DNA from: Pseudomonas sp. ML96
Lineage (GTDB): Bacteria; Pseudomonadota; Gammaproteobacteria; Pseudomonadales; Pseudomonadaceae
Direction: 5' to 3'
NCBI RefSeq assembly: GCF_000761545.1
Contig: NZ_JPMY01000012.1
Coordinates: 124,001-188,000 of the forward strand
Length of the DNA: 64,000 nucleotides
Each line of letters opens with the position of its first letter. Position 1 is the stretch's first letter. The notes beneath the pieces are model-generated. The model did no database searches. It was given only the letters and a program-made list of their open reading frames with translations, and was not told where the DNA came from. Shown in pieces: positions 37,769 through 45,928 of this stretch. The position numbers were made by a program, and so were the translations under genes.

Positions 37769-39153
37769 GCCGGCGGAAAACTCACCCGCACCAGCAGGCC
37801 GCCCAGAACGCCCTGCCCCAGTTCGATCTCGGCGCGATGGGCGCGGCAGATCTCGCCGACGATCGCCAGGCCCAGCCCGGCGCCATTGCCCTGGGCATTG
37901 CTGCGGTAGAAGCGCTCGAACACCCGCTCGCGCTCGTCCGCCGGGATGCCCGGACCGTCGTCCTCCACCTCCAGCAGCGACGGCGCCAGCACCCGTACCA
38001 CCACGTTGCCGCCCGGCGTGTGCACCAGTGCGTTGTCGACCAGGTTATAGATCAGCTCGTGCAGCAGCATCGGCTCGCCGCGCAGCCACACCTCGGCCTC
38101 CGCCTCCAGCGCCAGAGTGACGCCACGCTGGTGCGCCAGCGGCGCCAGCGCCATGCCCAGCTCGCGGGCCAGCGCAGTCAAGTCCAGGCGTTCCGCACCA
38201 CCCTCGGCGACGGCGCGTGCAGCGCGCTCGATACGCGCCAGCGACAGCAGCTGATTGGACAGATGAGTCAGACGGTCGGTGCTCTGCGCCGCCTTCTCCA
38301 GAGTGCTGTACCAGCGCTCCGGCTCGCGCTCGCGCAGGCCCAGTTCGATGCGCGCCTTGAGCGCCGCCAGCGGCGTGCGCAGCTCGTGGGAAGCATCGGC
38401 GATGAACTGTGCCTGGCGCTCGAACTGCTGGCGCAGGCGTTCGGTGAAGTGGTTGAGCGACGATGCCAGCGGCAACAGCTCGTCCTGCACCTGCACCAGC
38501 GGCAAGGGGCTGAGGTCGTCCGGCTGGCGCTCCTCCACCGCCGAACGCAGGCGTTCCAGCGGGCGCAGCGCCGCGCTCACCGCCAGCCACACCAGGGCCA
38601 GGGTGATCAGCGCCAGCAGGCCCATGCGCCACAGGGTATCGAGCAACAGCCCCCGGGCCATGCGCACCCGCGCGATGTCGGTCTCGGCCACGCGGATCTC
38701 GGCGATACCGTTCATCCCCGGCTCGGACACCGGCTGCAGCAGGCTGACCACCCTCACGCCGACGCCATCGAACTCGCCATCGTAGAAACGCGCCAGCGCC
38801 GGATATTCGTCGGTGCGCGGCGTACCGGTCGGCGGATCGGGCAGGCCTTCGTAACCCGACACCAGATGCCCGTCGAGGTCGCTGACCTCGTAGAAGATGC
38901 GCCCCTCCAGGTCATAGGCGAAAGGATCCAGCGCCACGTAGGGCACGTCGGCGCGCAGCTTGCCTTCCTCGGTGTAGAGGCCATCGGCGATGGCGCGAGC
39001 CGAGGCCAGCAAGGTGCGGTCGTAGGCGGCGTCGGCGGCGTGACGGCCGTTCCAGTAGGCGCTCAGGCTGCCAATCAGCAGCGGAATCGCCAGCAGCGCC
39101 GCCAGGCGCCGCAGCAGCCGGCCGCGCAGGCTGCCGGCCGCGACCTCACTCAC
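37762..39153 (-). CDS. tctE: Sensor histidine kinase TctE
   Basis: I chose GTG 39153 (463 residues), overlapping the tctD stop; the frame stays open to 39183. Two membrane helices (LLAIPLLIGSLSAY and WRMGLLALITLALVWLAV) flank a periplasmic sensor domain of about 130 residues. A HAMP-like region, an H-box DASHELRTPLAALKARIE, an N-box NLVDNALVHTPGG and G-boxes (VEDDGPGIP, GAGLGLAIV) follow. With TctD it senses tricarboxylates and controls opdH and the tctCBA transporter, divergently transcribed. Confidence 0.93.
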   Translation of the reverse strand: MSEVAAGSLRGRLLRRLAALLAIPLLIGSLSAYWNGRHAADAAYDRTLLASARAIADGLYTEEGKLRADVPYVALDPFAYDLEGRIFYEVSDLDGHLVSGYEGLPDPPTGTPRTDEYPALARFYDGEFDGVGVRVVSLLQPVSEPGMNGIAEIRVAETDIARVRMARGLLLDTLWRMGLLALITLALVWLAVSAALRPLERLRSAVEERQPDDLSPLPLVQVQDELLPLASSLNHFTERLRQQFERQAQFIADASHELRTPLAALKARIELGLREREPERWYSTLEKAAQSTDRLTHLSNQLLSLARIERAARAVAEGGAERLDLTALARELGMALAPLAHQRGVTLALEAEAEVWLRGEPMLLHELIYNLVDNALVHTPGGNVVVRVLAPSLLEVEDDGPGIPADERERVFERFYRSNAQGNGAGLGLAIVGEICRAHRAEIELGQGVLGGLLVRVSFPPAQ

Positions 39154-39814
39154 TGACGGCTTCCAGCAGATAACCCAGGCCACGGAAGGTGACGATGCGC
39201 ACCGCCGCGCCTTCCAGCTTCTTGCGCAGGCGGTGGATGTAGATCTCGATGGCGTCGGCGCTGGCCTCTTCGTCCAGGCCGAACACCTGGTCGGCCAGCT
39301 GCTCCTTGCTCATCACCCGGCCGGGCCGGGCGATCAGCGCCTGCAGCACGGCCTGCTCGCGGGAGGTCAGGGTCAGCGGCTGCTCACCCAGGGTGAAGCG
39401 CTGCGTGCCGAGGTCGTAGACCAGCTCGCCGCAGCGCTGCTGCTGTTCGCCGCCGAGCACGCTGCGCCGCAGCAGGGCCTTGACCCGCGCCTCCAGCTCG
39501 GTCAGTTCGAAGGGCTTGGCCAGGTAGTCGTCGGCGCCGAGGTTGAGGCCGTGGACGCGATCCTTGACCTCGCCGCGCGCAGTGAGCATCAGCACCGGTA
39601 GGGTCTTGCCACGGCTGCGCAGGTGGGCGAGCACCTCGAAACCGTCACGCCGCGGCAGGCCCACGTCGAGCACCGCCAGGGCGTAATCCTCGCTGGCCAG
39701 GGCGTGCTCGGCGGCCACTCCGTCATGCAGCACATCGACGGTCAGGCCCGCGCCACGCAGGGCCTGGGCCACGCTTTCAGCCAGGGGCAGATGGTCCTCG
39801 ACCAGCAGGATTCG
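39146..39814 (-). CDS. tctD: Response regulator TctD (OmpR family)
   Basis: GTG 39814, with GGAG 9 bases upstream, gives 222 residues opening RILLVEDHLPLAESV; the frame is open to GTG 39832. The receiver domain has the phospho-Asp in LAVLDVGLPRRDG, and the C-terminal winged helix has LTSREQAVLQALIARPGRVM and EIYIHRLRKKLEG. It is coupled to tctE by an overlap and should activate the divergent opdH-tctCBA genes when citrate-type acids are present. Confidence 0.93.
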   Translation of the reverse strand, partial: RILLVEDHLPLAESVAQALRGAGLTVDVLHDGVAAEHALASEDYALAVLDVGLPRRDGFEVLAHLRSRGKTLPVLMLTARGEVKDRVHGLNLGADDYLAKPFELTELEARVKALLRRSVLGGEQQQRCGELVYDLGTQRFTLGEQPLTLTSREQAVLQALIARPGRVMSKEQLADQVFGLDEEASADAIEIYIHRLRKKLEGAAVRIVTFRGLGYLLEAVSE

Positions 39815-39897
39815 CACGGCAGCACACTCCACGACCTTGTAGTTATGCAGCCGAGTTTAACCAGCGAGCGGGCGCTGTGAAGGCCGCGGCGACTTTC

Positions 39898-39929
39898 TTT
39901 CACGCTGAAAGCCTGGCGAAAGCTTCGCT
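39898..39929 (+). promoter_or_regulatory. Pair of inverted repeats in the tctD-opdH spacer, possible TctD sites
   Basis: CTTTC-N5-GAAAG (39898-39912) and GCGAA-N3-TTCGC (39917-39929) lie side by side in the divergent region, 100-130 bases before the opdH ATG. A -10-like TACCTAGGAT follows. Their position suits an activator such as TctD, but no TctD consensus is known to me. Confidence 0.3.
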
Positions 39930-40000
39930 ACCTAGGATCGCGGCCAGGGTGGCAAGAACCACCCATCAGAGTGCCGGGTGCGTGGTTGCTCCGGCGCGAC

Positions 40001-40012
40001 AAGAACAACAAT
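40001..40012 (+). promoter_or_regulatory. Hfq/Crc (AAN)4 catabolite-repression site before opdH
   Basis: AAGAACAACAAT is four consecutive A-A-N triplets, a perfect ARN-type Hfq/Crc motif, ending 4 bases before the opdH ribosome site GGAG. In Pseudomonas such sites let Hfq with Crc block translation when preferred carbon sources are present. Confidence 0.6.
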
Positions 40013-40026
40013 CGGAGACCACCTGC

Positions 40027-41277
40027 ATGCGCATCGCACTGCCTGCGAACCGCCTCGCCCTGGCTATTCTCGCCAGTTCTGCTGCCACGACCAGCCAAGC
40101 CGCTTTCGTCGAAGACAGCAGCGCCACCCTCACCACGACCAACATCTACCTCAATCGCGACTTCCGTGAAGGCACCGGCCAGAACAAGCGCGAGGAATGG
40201 GGCCAGGGCTTCCTCCTCGACATCCAGTCCGGCTACACCGAAGGCACCGTCGGCTTCGGTCTGGACGCCCTCGGCATGCTCGGCGTCAAGCTCGACTCCG
40301 GTGGCGGCCGCACCGGCACCGACCTGCTGCCAGTACAGGACGACGGCGGCACCCCGGACGAATTCGGCCGCCTGGGCCTGACCGGCAAGGTCAAGATTTC
40401 CAAGACCGAACTGCGCTACGGCTCGCACATCCCCGAGCTGCCGGTGGTCAAGGCCAGCGACAGCCGCCTGCTGCCGCAGGTGTTCGAGGGCGGCCTACTG
40501 AGCTCCAGCGAGATCGACAACCTGAGCCTGCTCGGCGGGCGCTTCGACAAGGTGATCGACCGCGCCTCGACCAACTCCGAAGACATCATCCTCAACAGCA
40601 AGAACGGCCGCTTCGCCGGCGGCGTGACCGCCGAGCACATGGACCTGGCCGGCATCGACTGGACCTTCGCCAAGGGCATGACGGCGCGCTACTACTACGC
40701 CGACGTCGAAGACATCTACCGCCAGCACTTCCTCGGCCTGCTCGCCAGCCAGCCGCTGGGCGGCGGCACCCTGAGCGCCGACCTGCGCGTCTCGATCAGC
40801 GACGACAGCGGCTCGGCCGAGGCCGGCAAGGTCGACAACAACGCCTGGAACGGCCTGGTCTCCTACGCCTACAGCGGGCACAAGGTCGGCCTCGGTTACC
40901 AGCACCTGACTGGCGACACCGGTTTCGCCTACGTCGATGGCAGCGACCCGTTCCTGGTCAACTTCGTGCAGATCAACGACTTCGCCAATGCCGAGGAACG
41001 TTCCTGGCAGGCACGCTACGACTTCGACTTCGCCACCCTCGGCGTACCCGGCCTGAGCTTCATGACCCGCTACATCAAGGGCGACAACGCCCAGGTGACC
41101 GGCAGCGACGAAGAAGGCCGCGAGTGGGAACGCAACACCGAGGTCAAGTACGTGGTACAGAGCGGCCCGCTCAAGGACCTCTACGTGCGCCTGCGTAACG
41201 CCAGCTTCCGCTCCAGCTTCGCCCGCGACGCGGACGAGAACCGTGTGATCGTCGGCTACTCCCTGCCGATCTGGTAA
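40027..41277 (+). CDS. opdH: OprD-family tricarboxylate porin OpdH
   Basis: A 416-residue outer-membrane porin. ATG 40027 follows GGAG and opens a signal peptide (ANRLALAILASSAATTSQA). The mature barrel starts FVEDSSATLTTTNIYLNRDF, the OprD-family plug/barrel opening (L-x-R-N-Y-F/D-F-R), and ends with a typical aromatic terminus (YSLPIW). P. aeruginosa OpdH (PA0755) takes up cis-aconitate and similar acids. It leads the operon with tctC 29 bases downstream and is divergent from the tctDE regulators. Confidence 0.92.
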   Translation: MRIALPANRLALAILASSAATTSQAAFVEDSSATLTTTNIYLNRDFREGTGQNKREEWGQGFLLDIQSGYTEGTVGFGLDALGMLGVKLDSGGGRTGTDLLPVQDDGGTPDEFGRLGLTGKVKISKTELRYGSHIPELPVVKASDSRLLPQVFEGGLLSSSEIDNLSLLGGRFDKVIDRASTNSEDIILNSKNGRFAGGVTAEHMDLAGIDWTFAKGMTARYYYADVEDIYRQHFLGLLASQPLGGGTLSADLRVSISDDSGSAEAGKVDNNAWNGLVSYAYSGHKVGLGYQHLTGDTGFAYVDGSDPFLVNFVQINDFANAEERSWQARYDFDFATLGVPGLSFMTRYIKGDNAQVTGSDEEGREWERNTEVKYVVQSGPLKDLYVRLRNASFRSSFARDADENRVIVGYSLPIW

Positions 41278-41282
41278 GCCAC

Positions 41283-41290
41283 AATAAAAC
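41283..41290 (+). promoter_or_regulatory. A-rich Hfq/Crc-like site before tctC
   Basis: AATAAAAC just upstream of the tctC ribosome site fits the A-A-N-A-A-N-A-A motif loosely and lies in the same position as the stronger opdH site. Confidence 0.35.
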
Positions 41291-41306
41291 TCCACAGGAG
41301 AAGATG

Positions 41307-42281
41307 ATGAATACTGCCCTGTCGCGTATCGCCCTGGCATTCGGCGCCCTGGCGCTGTCCAGCCAGCTGCTGGCCGAACCCAAGCGCCCCGAATGCATCG
41401 CCCCGGCCAAGCCCGGCGGCGGTTTCGACCTGACCTGCAAGCTGGCCCAGAGCGGCCTGAAAGACAACGGCCTGCTCGAGGCCCCGATGCGCGTGACCTA
41501 CATGCCCGGCGGCGTCGGCGCCGTGGCCTACAACGCGGTGGTCGCCCAGCGACCGAAGGACGCCGGCACCATCACCGCGTTCTCCTCCGGCTCCCTGCTC
41601 AACCTGGCCCAGGGCAAGTTCGGTCGCTACGACGAGAACGCCGTGCGCTGGCTGGCCGGCATCGGCACCGACTACGGCGCCATCAGTGTGCGCGCCGACT
41701 CGCCGTACAAGACCCTCGACGACCTGGTCCAGGCCCTCAAGCAGAACCCAGGCGGCATCGTCTTCGGCGCCGGCGCCACCATCGGCGGCCAGGACTGGAT
41801 GCAGACCGCGCTGATCGCCCGCGCCGCCGGCATCGATCCCAAAGAACTGCGCTACGTGGCCTTCGAGGGCGGCGGCGAGACCCTCACCGCCATGCTCGGC
41901 GGCCATGTGCAGGTCACCTCCAGTGGCCTCGGCGAAGTTACCCCGCAACTGGCGGCGAACAAGATCCGCATCCTCGCCGTGCTCTCCGACCAGCGCCTGC
42001 CGGGCAAGCTGGAAGGCCTGCCGACTGCCAAGGAACAGGGCTACGACATCGTCTGGCCGGTGATCCGCGGCTTCTACATGGGCCCGGAGGTCAGCGACGC
42101 CGACTTCGCCTGGTGGAAGGCCCAGTTCGACACTCTGCTGGCCAGCCCGGAGTTCGCCAAGCTGCGTGAACAGCGCGACCTGTTCCCGCTGAACATGACC
42201 GGCGACGAGCTGAAGGCCTATGTGTTCAAGCAGGTGCAGGACTACAAGGCCCTGGCCAGCGAGTTCGGCCTGGTCCAGTAG
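41307..42281 (+). CDS. tctC: Tricarboxylate-binding periplasmic protein TctC
   Basis: The gene begins ATGATG; AGGAG lies 6 bases before the second ATG (41307, 324 residues), which I prefer. A signal peptide (IALAFGALALSSQLLA) precedes a tripartite tricarboxylate receptor domain (KRPECIAPAKPGGGFDLTCK, then ITAFSSGSLLNLAQGKFG). It delivers citrate-type acids from the OpdH porin to the TctAB permease. Length fits the family (about 325). Confidence 0.95.
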   Translation: MNTALSRIALAFGALALSSQLLAEPKRPECIAPAKPGGGFDLTCKLAQSGLKDNGLLEAPMRVTYMPGGVGAVAYNAVVAQRPKDAGTITAFSSGSLLNLAQGKFGRYDENAVRWLAGIGTDYGAISVRADSPYKTLDDLVQALKQNPGGIVFGAGATIGGQDWMQTALIARAAGIDPKELRYVAFEGGGETLTAMLGGHVQVTSSGLGEVTPQLAANKIRILAVLSDQRLPGKLEGLPTAKEQGYDIVWPVIRGFYMGPEVSDADFAWWKAQFDTLLASPEFAKLREQRDLFPLNMTGDELKAYVFKQVQDYKALASEFGLVQ

Positions 42282-42428
42282 GGAAGCTGCTGCGCTAGGA
42301 AAGGCTGTGTTGGAAGGCGGCTCGGTTCGGTCATTGGGTTAACCCAACTCCCTCCCCTCGCCACCTTCCACCTTGCCTTTCCGTCGCTCGCGACGCTTCC
42401 CGCCGCTCCCTATCACGAGGAACTCCTC

Positions 42429-42875
42429 ATGTACGTCCGCCTGTTCGCCGCGGTGTGGCTGCTCGTCTGCGCCTTTCTCGCCGTGGTCGCCTGGGGCTTC
42501 CAGGCCCCCTTCTCGTATGACCCGGTTGGCCCCCGCGCCTACCCGCTGTTGCTGCTGATCCTGATGGCCGCCTCGGCAATGTGGCTGCTGTGCAAGCCCA
42601 GCGACGAGCCGACCCTGCCGATTTCCTGGGCCCTGGCACGCAAGGTAGCCCTGTGCATCGGCGCCCTGCTCGCCTACGCCCTGCTGTTCGAGCCGCTGGG
42701 TTTCATCCTCAGCACAGCCCTGATCGGCTTCGGCCTCGGTTTGCTGTTCGGTGGCCGCGTGCTGCTCAGCGCCGTCAGCGGCGTGCTGATGGGCGTACTG
42801 CTCTATGGCCTGTTCGACTATCTGCTGGACGTGCCGCTACCGCTCGGCCTGTTCGCTGCTTTCCTGGAGAGCTGA
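42429..42875 (+). CDS. tctB: Tricarboxylate transporter small membrane subunit TctB
   Basis: A 148-residue protein with four hydrophobic segments (YVRLFAAVWLLVCAFLAVVAW; LLLLILMAASAMWLL; VALCIGALLAYALLFEPLGF; a C-terminal helix LLSAVSGVLMGVLLYGLF). It forms the small subunit of the TctABC secondary carrier. It is 147 bases after tctC, and its stop is 1 base before the tctA start, so tctB and tctA are coupled. Confidence 0.92.
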   Translation: MYVRLFAAVWLLVCAFLAVVAWGFQAPFSYDPVGPRAYPLLLLILMAASAMWLLCKPSDEPTLPISWALARKVALCIGALLAYALLFEPLGFILSTALIGFGLGLLFGGRVLLSAVSGVLMGVLLYGLFDYLLDVPLPLGLFAAFLES

Positions 42876-42876
42876 G

Positions 42877-44385
42877 ATGGAAACGCTGAATTTCTTGATG
42901 CAGGGCTTCGATGTCGCCACCCGCCCGACCAACCTGCTGGTGGCGCTGTTCGGCGCCTTCGTCGGCACCATTGTCGGCCTGCTGCCGGGCCTCGGCCCGA
43001 TCAATGGCGTGGCCATCCTGCTGCCGCTGGCCTACGCCCTCGGCCTGCCGCCGGAGACCGCGCTGATCCTGCTCGCCGCCGTGTACCTGGGCTGCGAGTA
43101 TGGCGGGCGCATCTCGGCCATCCTGCTCAACGTGCCGGGCGACGCCGCGGCGATCATGACCACCCTCGACGGCTACCCGCTGGCGCGCCAGGGCAAGGCG
43201 GGCATCGCCCTGTCGCTGTCGGCCATGAGCTCGTTCATCGGCAGCACTATCGCCACCATAGGCGTCGTATTGTTCGCGCCGATCCTGGCCAACTGGGCGG
43301 TGGCCTTCGGCCCGGCCGAGTACTTCGTGCTGATGGTGTTCGCCATCGCCTGCCTGGGCGGCATGGTCGGCGACAAGCCGGTCAAGACCCTGCTCGCCGC
43401 GCTGATCGGCCTGGGCCTGGCCACGGTCGGGGTGGACGCCACCACCGGCGTGTACCGCTTCACTTTCGACAGCGTCGGCCTGTCCGACGGCATCCAGTTC
43501 GTCATCGTGGTCATCGGCCTGTTCAGCGTCAGCGAGATCCTGCTGATGCTCGAACACACCAGCACCGGCCAGCAGGCGGTCAAGGCCAGCGGGCGCATGC
43601 TGTTCAACGCCAAGGAGTTCGCCTTCACCTGGTGGAGCAGCGTGCGCAGTTCGCTGGCCGGCTTCGTCATCGGCGTGCTGCCGGGGGCCGGGGCGACCAT
43701 CGCCAGCGCCATCACCTACATGAGCGAGAAGCGCATGGCCGGTGCCAGCAGCCGCTTCGGCGAGGGCGACCTGCGTGGTGTGGCGGCGCCGGAGGCGGCC
43801 AACAATGCCTCGGCCTGCGGCTCGCTGATCCCCATGCTGACCCTCGGCGTGCCCGGCTCGGGCACCACCGCGGTGATGATCGGCGCCCTGACCCTGTACA
43901 ACATCACCCCCGGTCCGCTGCTGTTCGAGCAGCAGCCGGACGTGGTGTGGGGCCTGATCGCCTCGCTGTTCATCGGCAACGTCATCCTGCTGGTGATGAA
44001 CATCCCGCTGGTCGGCCTGTTCGCCCGCATGCTCAGCGTGCCGACCTGGATCCTGGTGCCGGCCATCACCATCATCTCGGTGGTGGGCGTGTACGCCGTG
44101 CACAGCACCACCTTCGACCTGGTGCTGATGGCCGCGCTCGGTCTGTTCGGCTACCTGCTGCGCAAGATGGACTTCCCGCTGTCGGCGCTGATCCTCGGCT
44201 TCGTCCTCGGCGAGATGATGGAATCCAACCTGCGCCGCGCCCTGTCGATCAGCAACGGCGACCTGGCGATCCTCTGGTCCAGCCCGATCACAGTCGGCCT
44301 CTGGACCCTGGCTGCGCTGATGCTGGCCCTGCCAGGCCTGCGCTGGTGGCGCAACCGGCGCAAGCTGCAGGCGGCCCATGCCTAA
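42877..44385 (+). CDS. tctA: Tricarboxylate transporter large membrane subunit TctA
   Basis: A 502-residue carrier with about 12 membrane segments; ATG 42877 has GGAG 7 bases upstream. Family blocks are VGLLPGLGPINGVAILLPL, EYGGRISAILLNVPGDAAAI and the second repeat GVLPGAGATIASAITY, then LGVPGSGTTAVMIGAL. It imports tricarboxylates with cations. Its end overlaps the AbrB-family gene by 8 bases. Confidence 0.95.
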   Translation: METLNFLMQGFDVATRPTNLLVALFGAFVGTIVGLLPGLGPINGVAILLPLAYALGLPPETALILLAAVYLGCEYGGRISAILLNVPGDAAAIMTTLDGYPLARQGKAGIALSLSAMSSFIGSTIATIGVVLFAPILANWAVAFGPAEYFVLMVFAIACLGGMVGDKPVKTLLAALIGLGLATVGVDATTGVYRFTFDSVGLSDGIQFVIVVIGLFSVSEILLMLEHTSTGQQAVKASGRMLFNAKEFAFTWWSSVRSSLAGFVIGVLPGAGATIASAITYMSEKRMAGASSRFGEGDLRGVAAPEAANNASACGSLIPMLTLGVPGSGTTAVMIGALTLYNITPGPLLFEQQPDVVWGLIASLFIGNVILLVMNIPLVGLFARMLSVPTWILVPAITIISVVGVYAVHSTTFDLVLMAALGLFGYLLRKMDFPLSALILGFVLGEMMESNLRRALSISNGDLAILWSSPITVGLWTLAALMLALPGLRWWRNRRKLQAAHA

Positions 44386-45394
44386 CTGGCTACTCACCCC
44401 TGTCGCCGGCGCCGCCGGCGGCTACCTGGCCAGCCTGATCGGCTGGCCTTTGCCGTGGATGGTCGGCTCCTTGCTGGCGCTGATGCTGCTGCGCTGCTTA
44501 GGCGGCTTCGACCTCGGCGAGGTGCCTGGCGCGCGCAAGCTCGGCCAGTGGCTGGTCGGCACCGGCATCGGCCTGCACTTCAGCCCGGAGGTGCTGGAAC
44601 AGGTGCTCGCCCATGGCGACGTGCTGCTGGTCGGCGCTCTGGTCACCAGCCTGACCTGCCTGATCGGCATCGCCCTGCTGCGCCGCGCCGGCGTCGACCG
44701 GGCCACGGCGTTCTTCGCCAGCATGCCCGGCGGCGCCAGCGAGATGGTCAACCTCGGCCAACGCAACGGCGCCAAGACAGGCGAGGTGGCAGCCGGGCAA
44801 AGTGTGCGCCTGCTGCTGGTGGTGCTCTGCGTGCCTGCGCTGTTCCAGTGGTGGCTGGGAGCCGCACCGGTATTGGCGCATAGCGGCGGCGCGAGCGACC
44901 TGCCGACCCTGGCGGCGCTGCTGGCCGGCGGCGCGCTGTTCGCCCTGCTCTGGCAGCGCCTGCGCCAGCCCAACCCCTGGCTGCTCGGACCGATCCTGTT
45001 CTGCGCCATTGGCGCGGTCTGGCTGGATCGCCCGCTGAGCCTGCCGGGCGGCACCAGCGAGGTCGGCCAGTGGCTGATCGGTAGCGCCCTGGGCTGCCAC
45101 TTCAGCCGCGAGTTCTTCCGCCGCGCGCCGCGCTTCATCGGCCTGGTGCTGGTCGCCACCCTGCTGGCCATGCTCGCCGCCGCCCTGGTGGCCGAGGCCC
45201 TGAGCTGGCTGGGCGCGCTGGATCACCGCTCGCTGATGCTGGGCATGATGCCCGGCGGCATCGCCGAGCTGAGCCTGACCGCCGAGGCGCTGGCCCTGTC
45301 GGTACCGCTGATCACCGGGCTGCAGGTGCTGCGACTGATGTGCGTGCTGTTCTTCGCTGAGCCGGCCTTCCGCCTGTGGCAACGACGACGCTAG
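44378..45394 (+). CDS. AbrB-family (ammonia monooxygenase-like) membrane protein
   Basis: A 338-residue protein with about 10 membrane segments in two similar halves. The motif MPGGASEMVNLGQRNG in the first half and MMPGGIAELSLTAEAL in the second are the repeated signature of the AbrB/COG3180 family, once linked to ammonia monooxygenase; this one is an orthologue of PA0751 by position. It overlaps tctA, so it belongs to the citrate operon; a transport-assisting role is inferred only from that. The terminator 11 bases on ends the operon. Confidence 0.85.
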   Translation: MPNWLLTPVAGAAGGYLASLIGWPLPWMVGSLLALMLLRCLGGFDLGEVPGARKLGQWLVGTGIGLHFSPEVLEQVLAHGDVLLVGALVTSLTCLIGIALLRRAGVDRATAFFASMPGGASEMVNLGQRNGAKTGEVAAGQSVRLLLVVLCVPALFQWWLGAAPVLAHSGGASDLPTLAALLAGGALFALLWQRLRQPNPWLLGPILFCAIGAVWLDRPLSLPGGTSEVGQWLIGSALGCHFSREFFRRAPRFIGLVLVATLLAMLAAALVAEALSWLGALDHRSLMLGMMPGGIAELSLTAEALALSVPLITGLQVLRLMCVLFFAEPAFRLWQRRR

Positions 45395-45404
45395 ACCCAC
45401 GTTT

Positions 45405-45433
45405 AGGCCCGCCGCGTGCGGGCCTCTTTTTTT
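45405..45433 (+). terminator. Rho-independent terminator of the opdH-tctCBA-abrB operon
   Basis: Perfect stem AGGCCCGC / GCGGGCCT with a CGCGT loop, followed by C and T8, starting 11 bases after the last stop. Confidence 0.92.
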
Positions 45434-45438
45434 CAGGC

Positions 45439-45464
45439 AAAAAAATGGGCGACCGAAGTCGCCC
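45439..45464 (-). terminator. Rho-independent terminator of the PhrS-like RNA
   Basis: On the minus strand GGGCGAC-TTCG-GTCGCCC is followed by A and T7. The UUCG tetraloop makes it very stable. It converges with the plus-strand terminator at 45405. Confidence 0.92.
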
Positions 45465-45495
45465 TAAATGCCTTGCGTGCACTGTTTCGGAGGGA

Positions 45496-45627
45496 TTACT
45501 CGGCCTTGACCGCTGCCTTGGCCGGCTTGTGAGAATCCTTCCAGATGAAGTAACCGACGCCGCCGAAGAAGGCGACCATCAGCGCGACTGTACCGATACC
45601 GGCGATAACCACTGTGTCGAGGAACAT
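45496..45627 (-). CDS. Small membrane protein of the PhrS transcript (CcoM-like)
   Basis: A 43-residue single-pass protein with a very strong CAGGAGG site. It reads MFLDTVVIAGIGTVALMVAF, then a Gly-rich turn and YFIWKDSHKPAK, and ends in a Lys/Ala tail. The sequence type resembles CcoM, a small subunit described for the cbb3 oxidase of P. stutzeri, and the ORF inside P. aeruginosa PhrS. A link to low-oxygen respiration fits the ANR box 65 bases upstream. The CcoM match is from memory of the motif, not alignment. Confidence 0.75.
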   Translation of the reverse strand: MFLDTVVIAGIGTVALMVAFFGGVGYFIWKDSHKPAKAAVKAE

Positions 45628-45691
45628 GGCTGCCTCCTGTGCTGAGCCTTGTCTTGATGGCTTCAGGTTAGAGGAGCTGTGGCGGCGGGAA

Positions 45692-45705
45692 TTGACGCGG
45701 ATCAA
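45692..45705 (-). promoter_or_regulatory. ANR/FNR box
   Basis: TTGAC-GCGG-ATCAA matches the palindromic consensus TTGAT-N4-ATCAA at 9 of 10 positions. It is placed for activation at -41.5, with a -10-like TAACCT on the minus strand at 45666-45671. It faces the PhrS-like gene. Confidence 0.85.
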
Positions 45706-45769
45706 TGTCCGCGAGGGTGGGCACCGCGACAGGGCGCCGCAGGTGGGTGGAGCTCAGGCGCTGAAGGGC

Positions 45770-45928
45770 TCAGCGCTTCTTCTTCGGCTTGCTCTTGGGC
45801 TTCTTGCCCTTGGGCAGCGGCAGCGCCTGCTCGAAGGCCTGGCGCATATCATCCAGCTTCTTGTCGTGCAGGTCGTGGATGCGCTTGCCGCGCTCGGCGG
45901 CGAAGTCGATCAGCTTGTCGTCGCTCAT
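45770..45928 (-). CDS. Small hypothetical basic protein coupled to alkB
   Basis: A 52-residue ORF starting MSDDKLIDFAAERGKRIHDL and ending in a Lys-rich tail (KGKKPKSKPKKKR). The ATG overlaps the stop of the AlkB-like gene (ATGA), so translation is coupled and its weak ribosome site is not a problem. The charged tail suggests nucleic-acid binding; the first part is helical. Conserved position in Pseudomonas is expected, but no function is known. Confidence 0.65.
   Translation of the reverse strand: MSDDKLIDFAAERGKRIHDLHDKKLDDMRQAFEQALPLPKGKKPKSKPKKKR

Larger units (their letters stand above)
45439..45657 (-). ncRNA. phrS: PhrS-like ANR-controlled dual-function RNA
   Basis: The predicted transcript runs from about 45657 (41-42 bases past the centre of a consensus ANR box) to the UUCG-loop terminator at 45439, about 219 nt. 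P. aeruginosa PhrS is about 213 nt, is activated by ANR under low oxygen, carries a small ORF of about 37 codons and lies beside PA3306 (AlkB-like) and the rapA/hepA group; all of this is matched here. PhrS base-pairs with the pqsR leader in P. aeruginosa. Whether that target exists here is unknown. The ends are predicted, not observed. Confidence 0.7.

Noticed and set aside
42775-44397. A 540-codon minus-strand frame over tctA
   Set aside because: Composition is Gln/Arg/His/Ala-rich, as expected for the complement of a hydrophobic GC-rich membrane protein; tctA itself is unambiguous.
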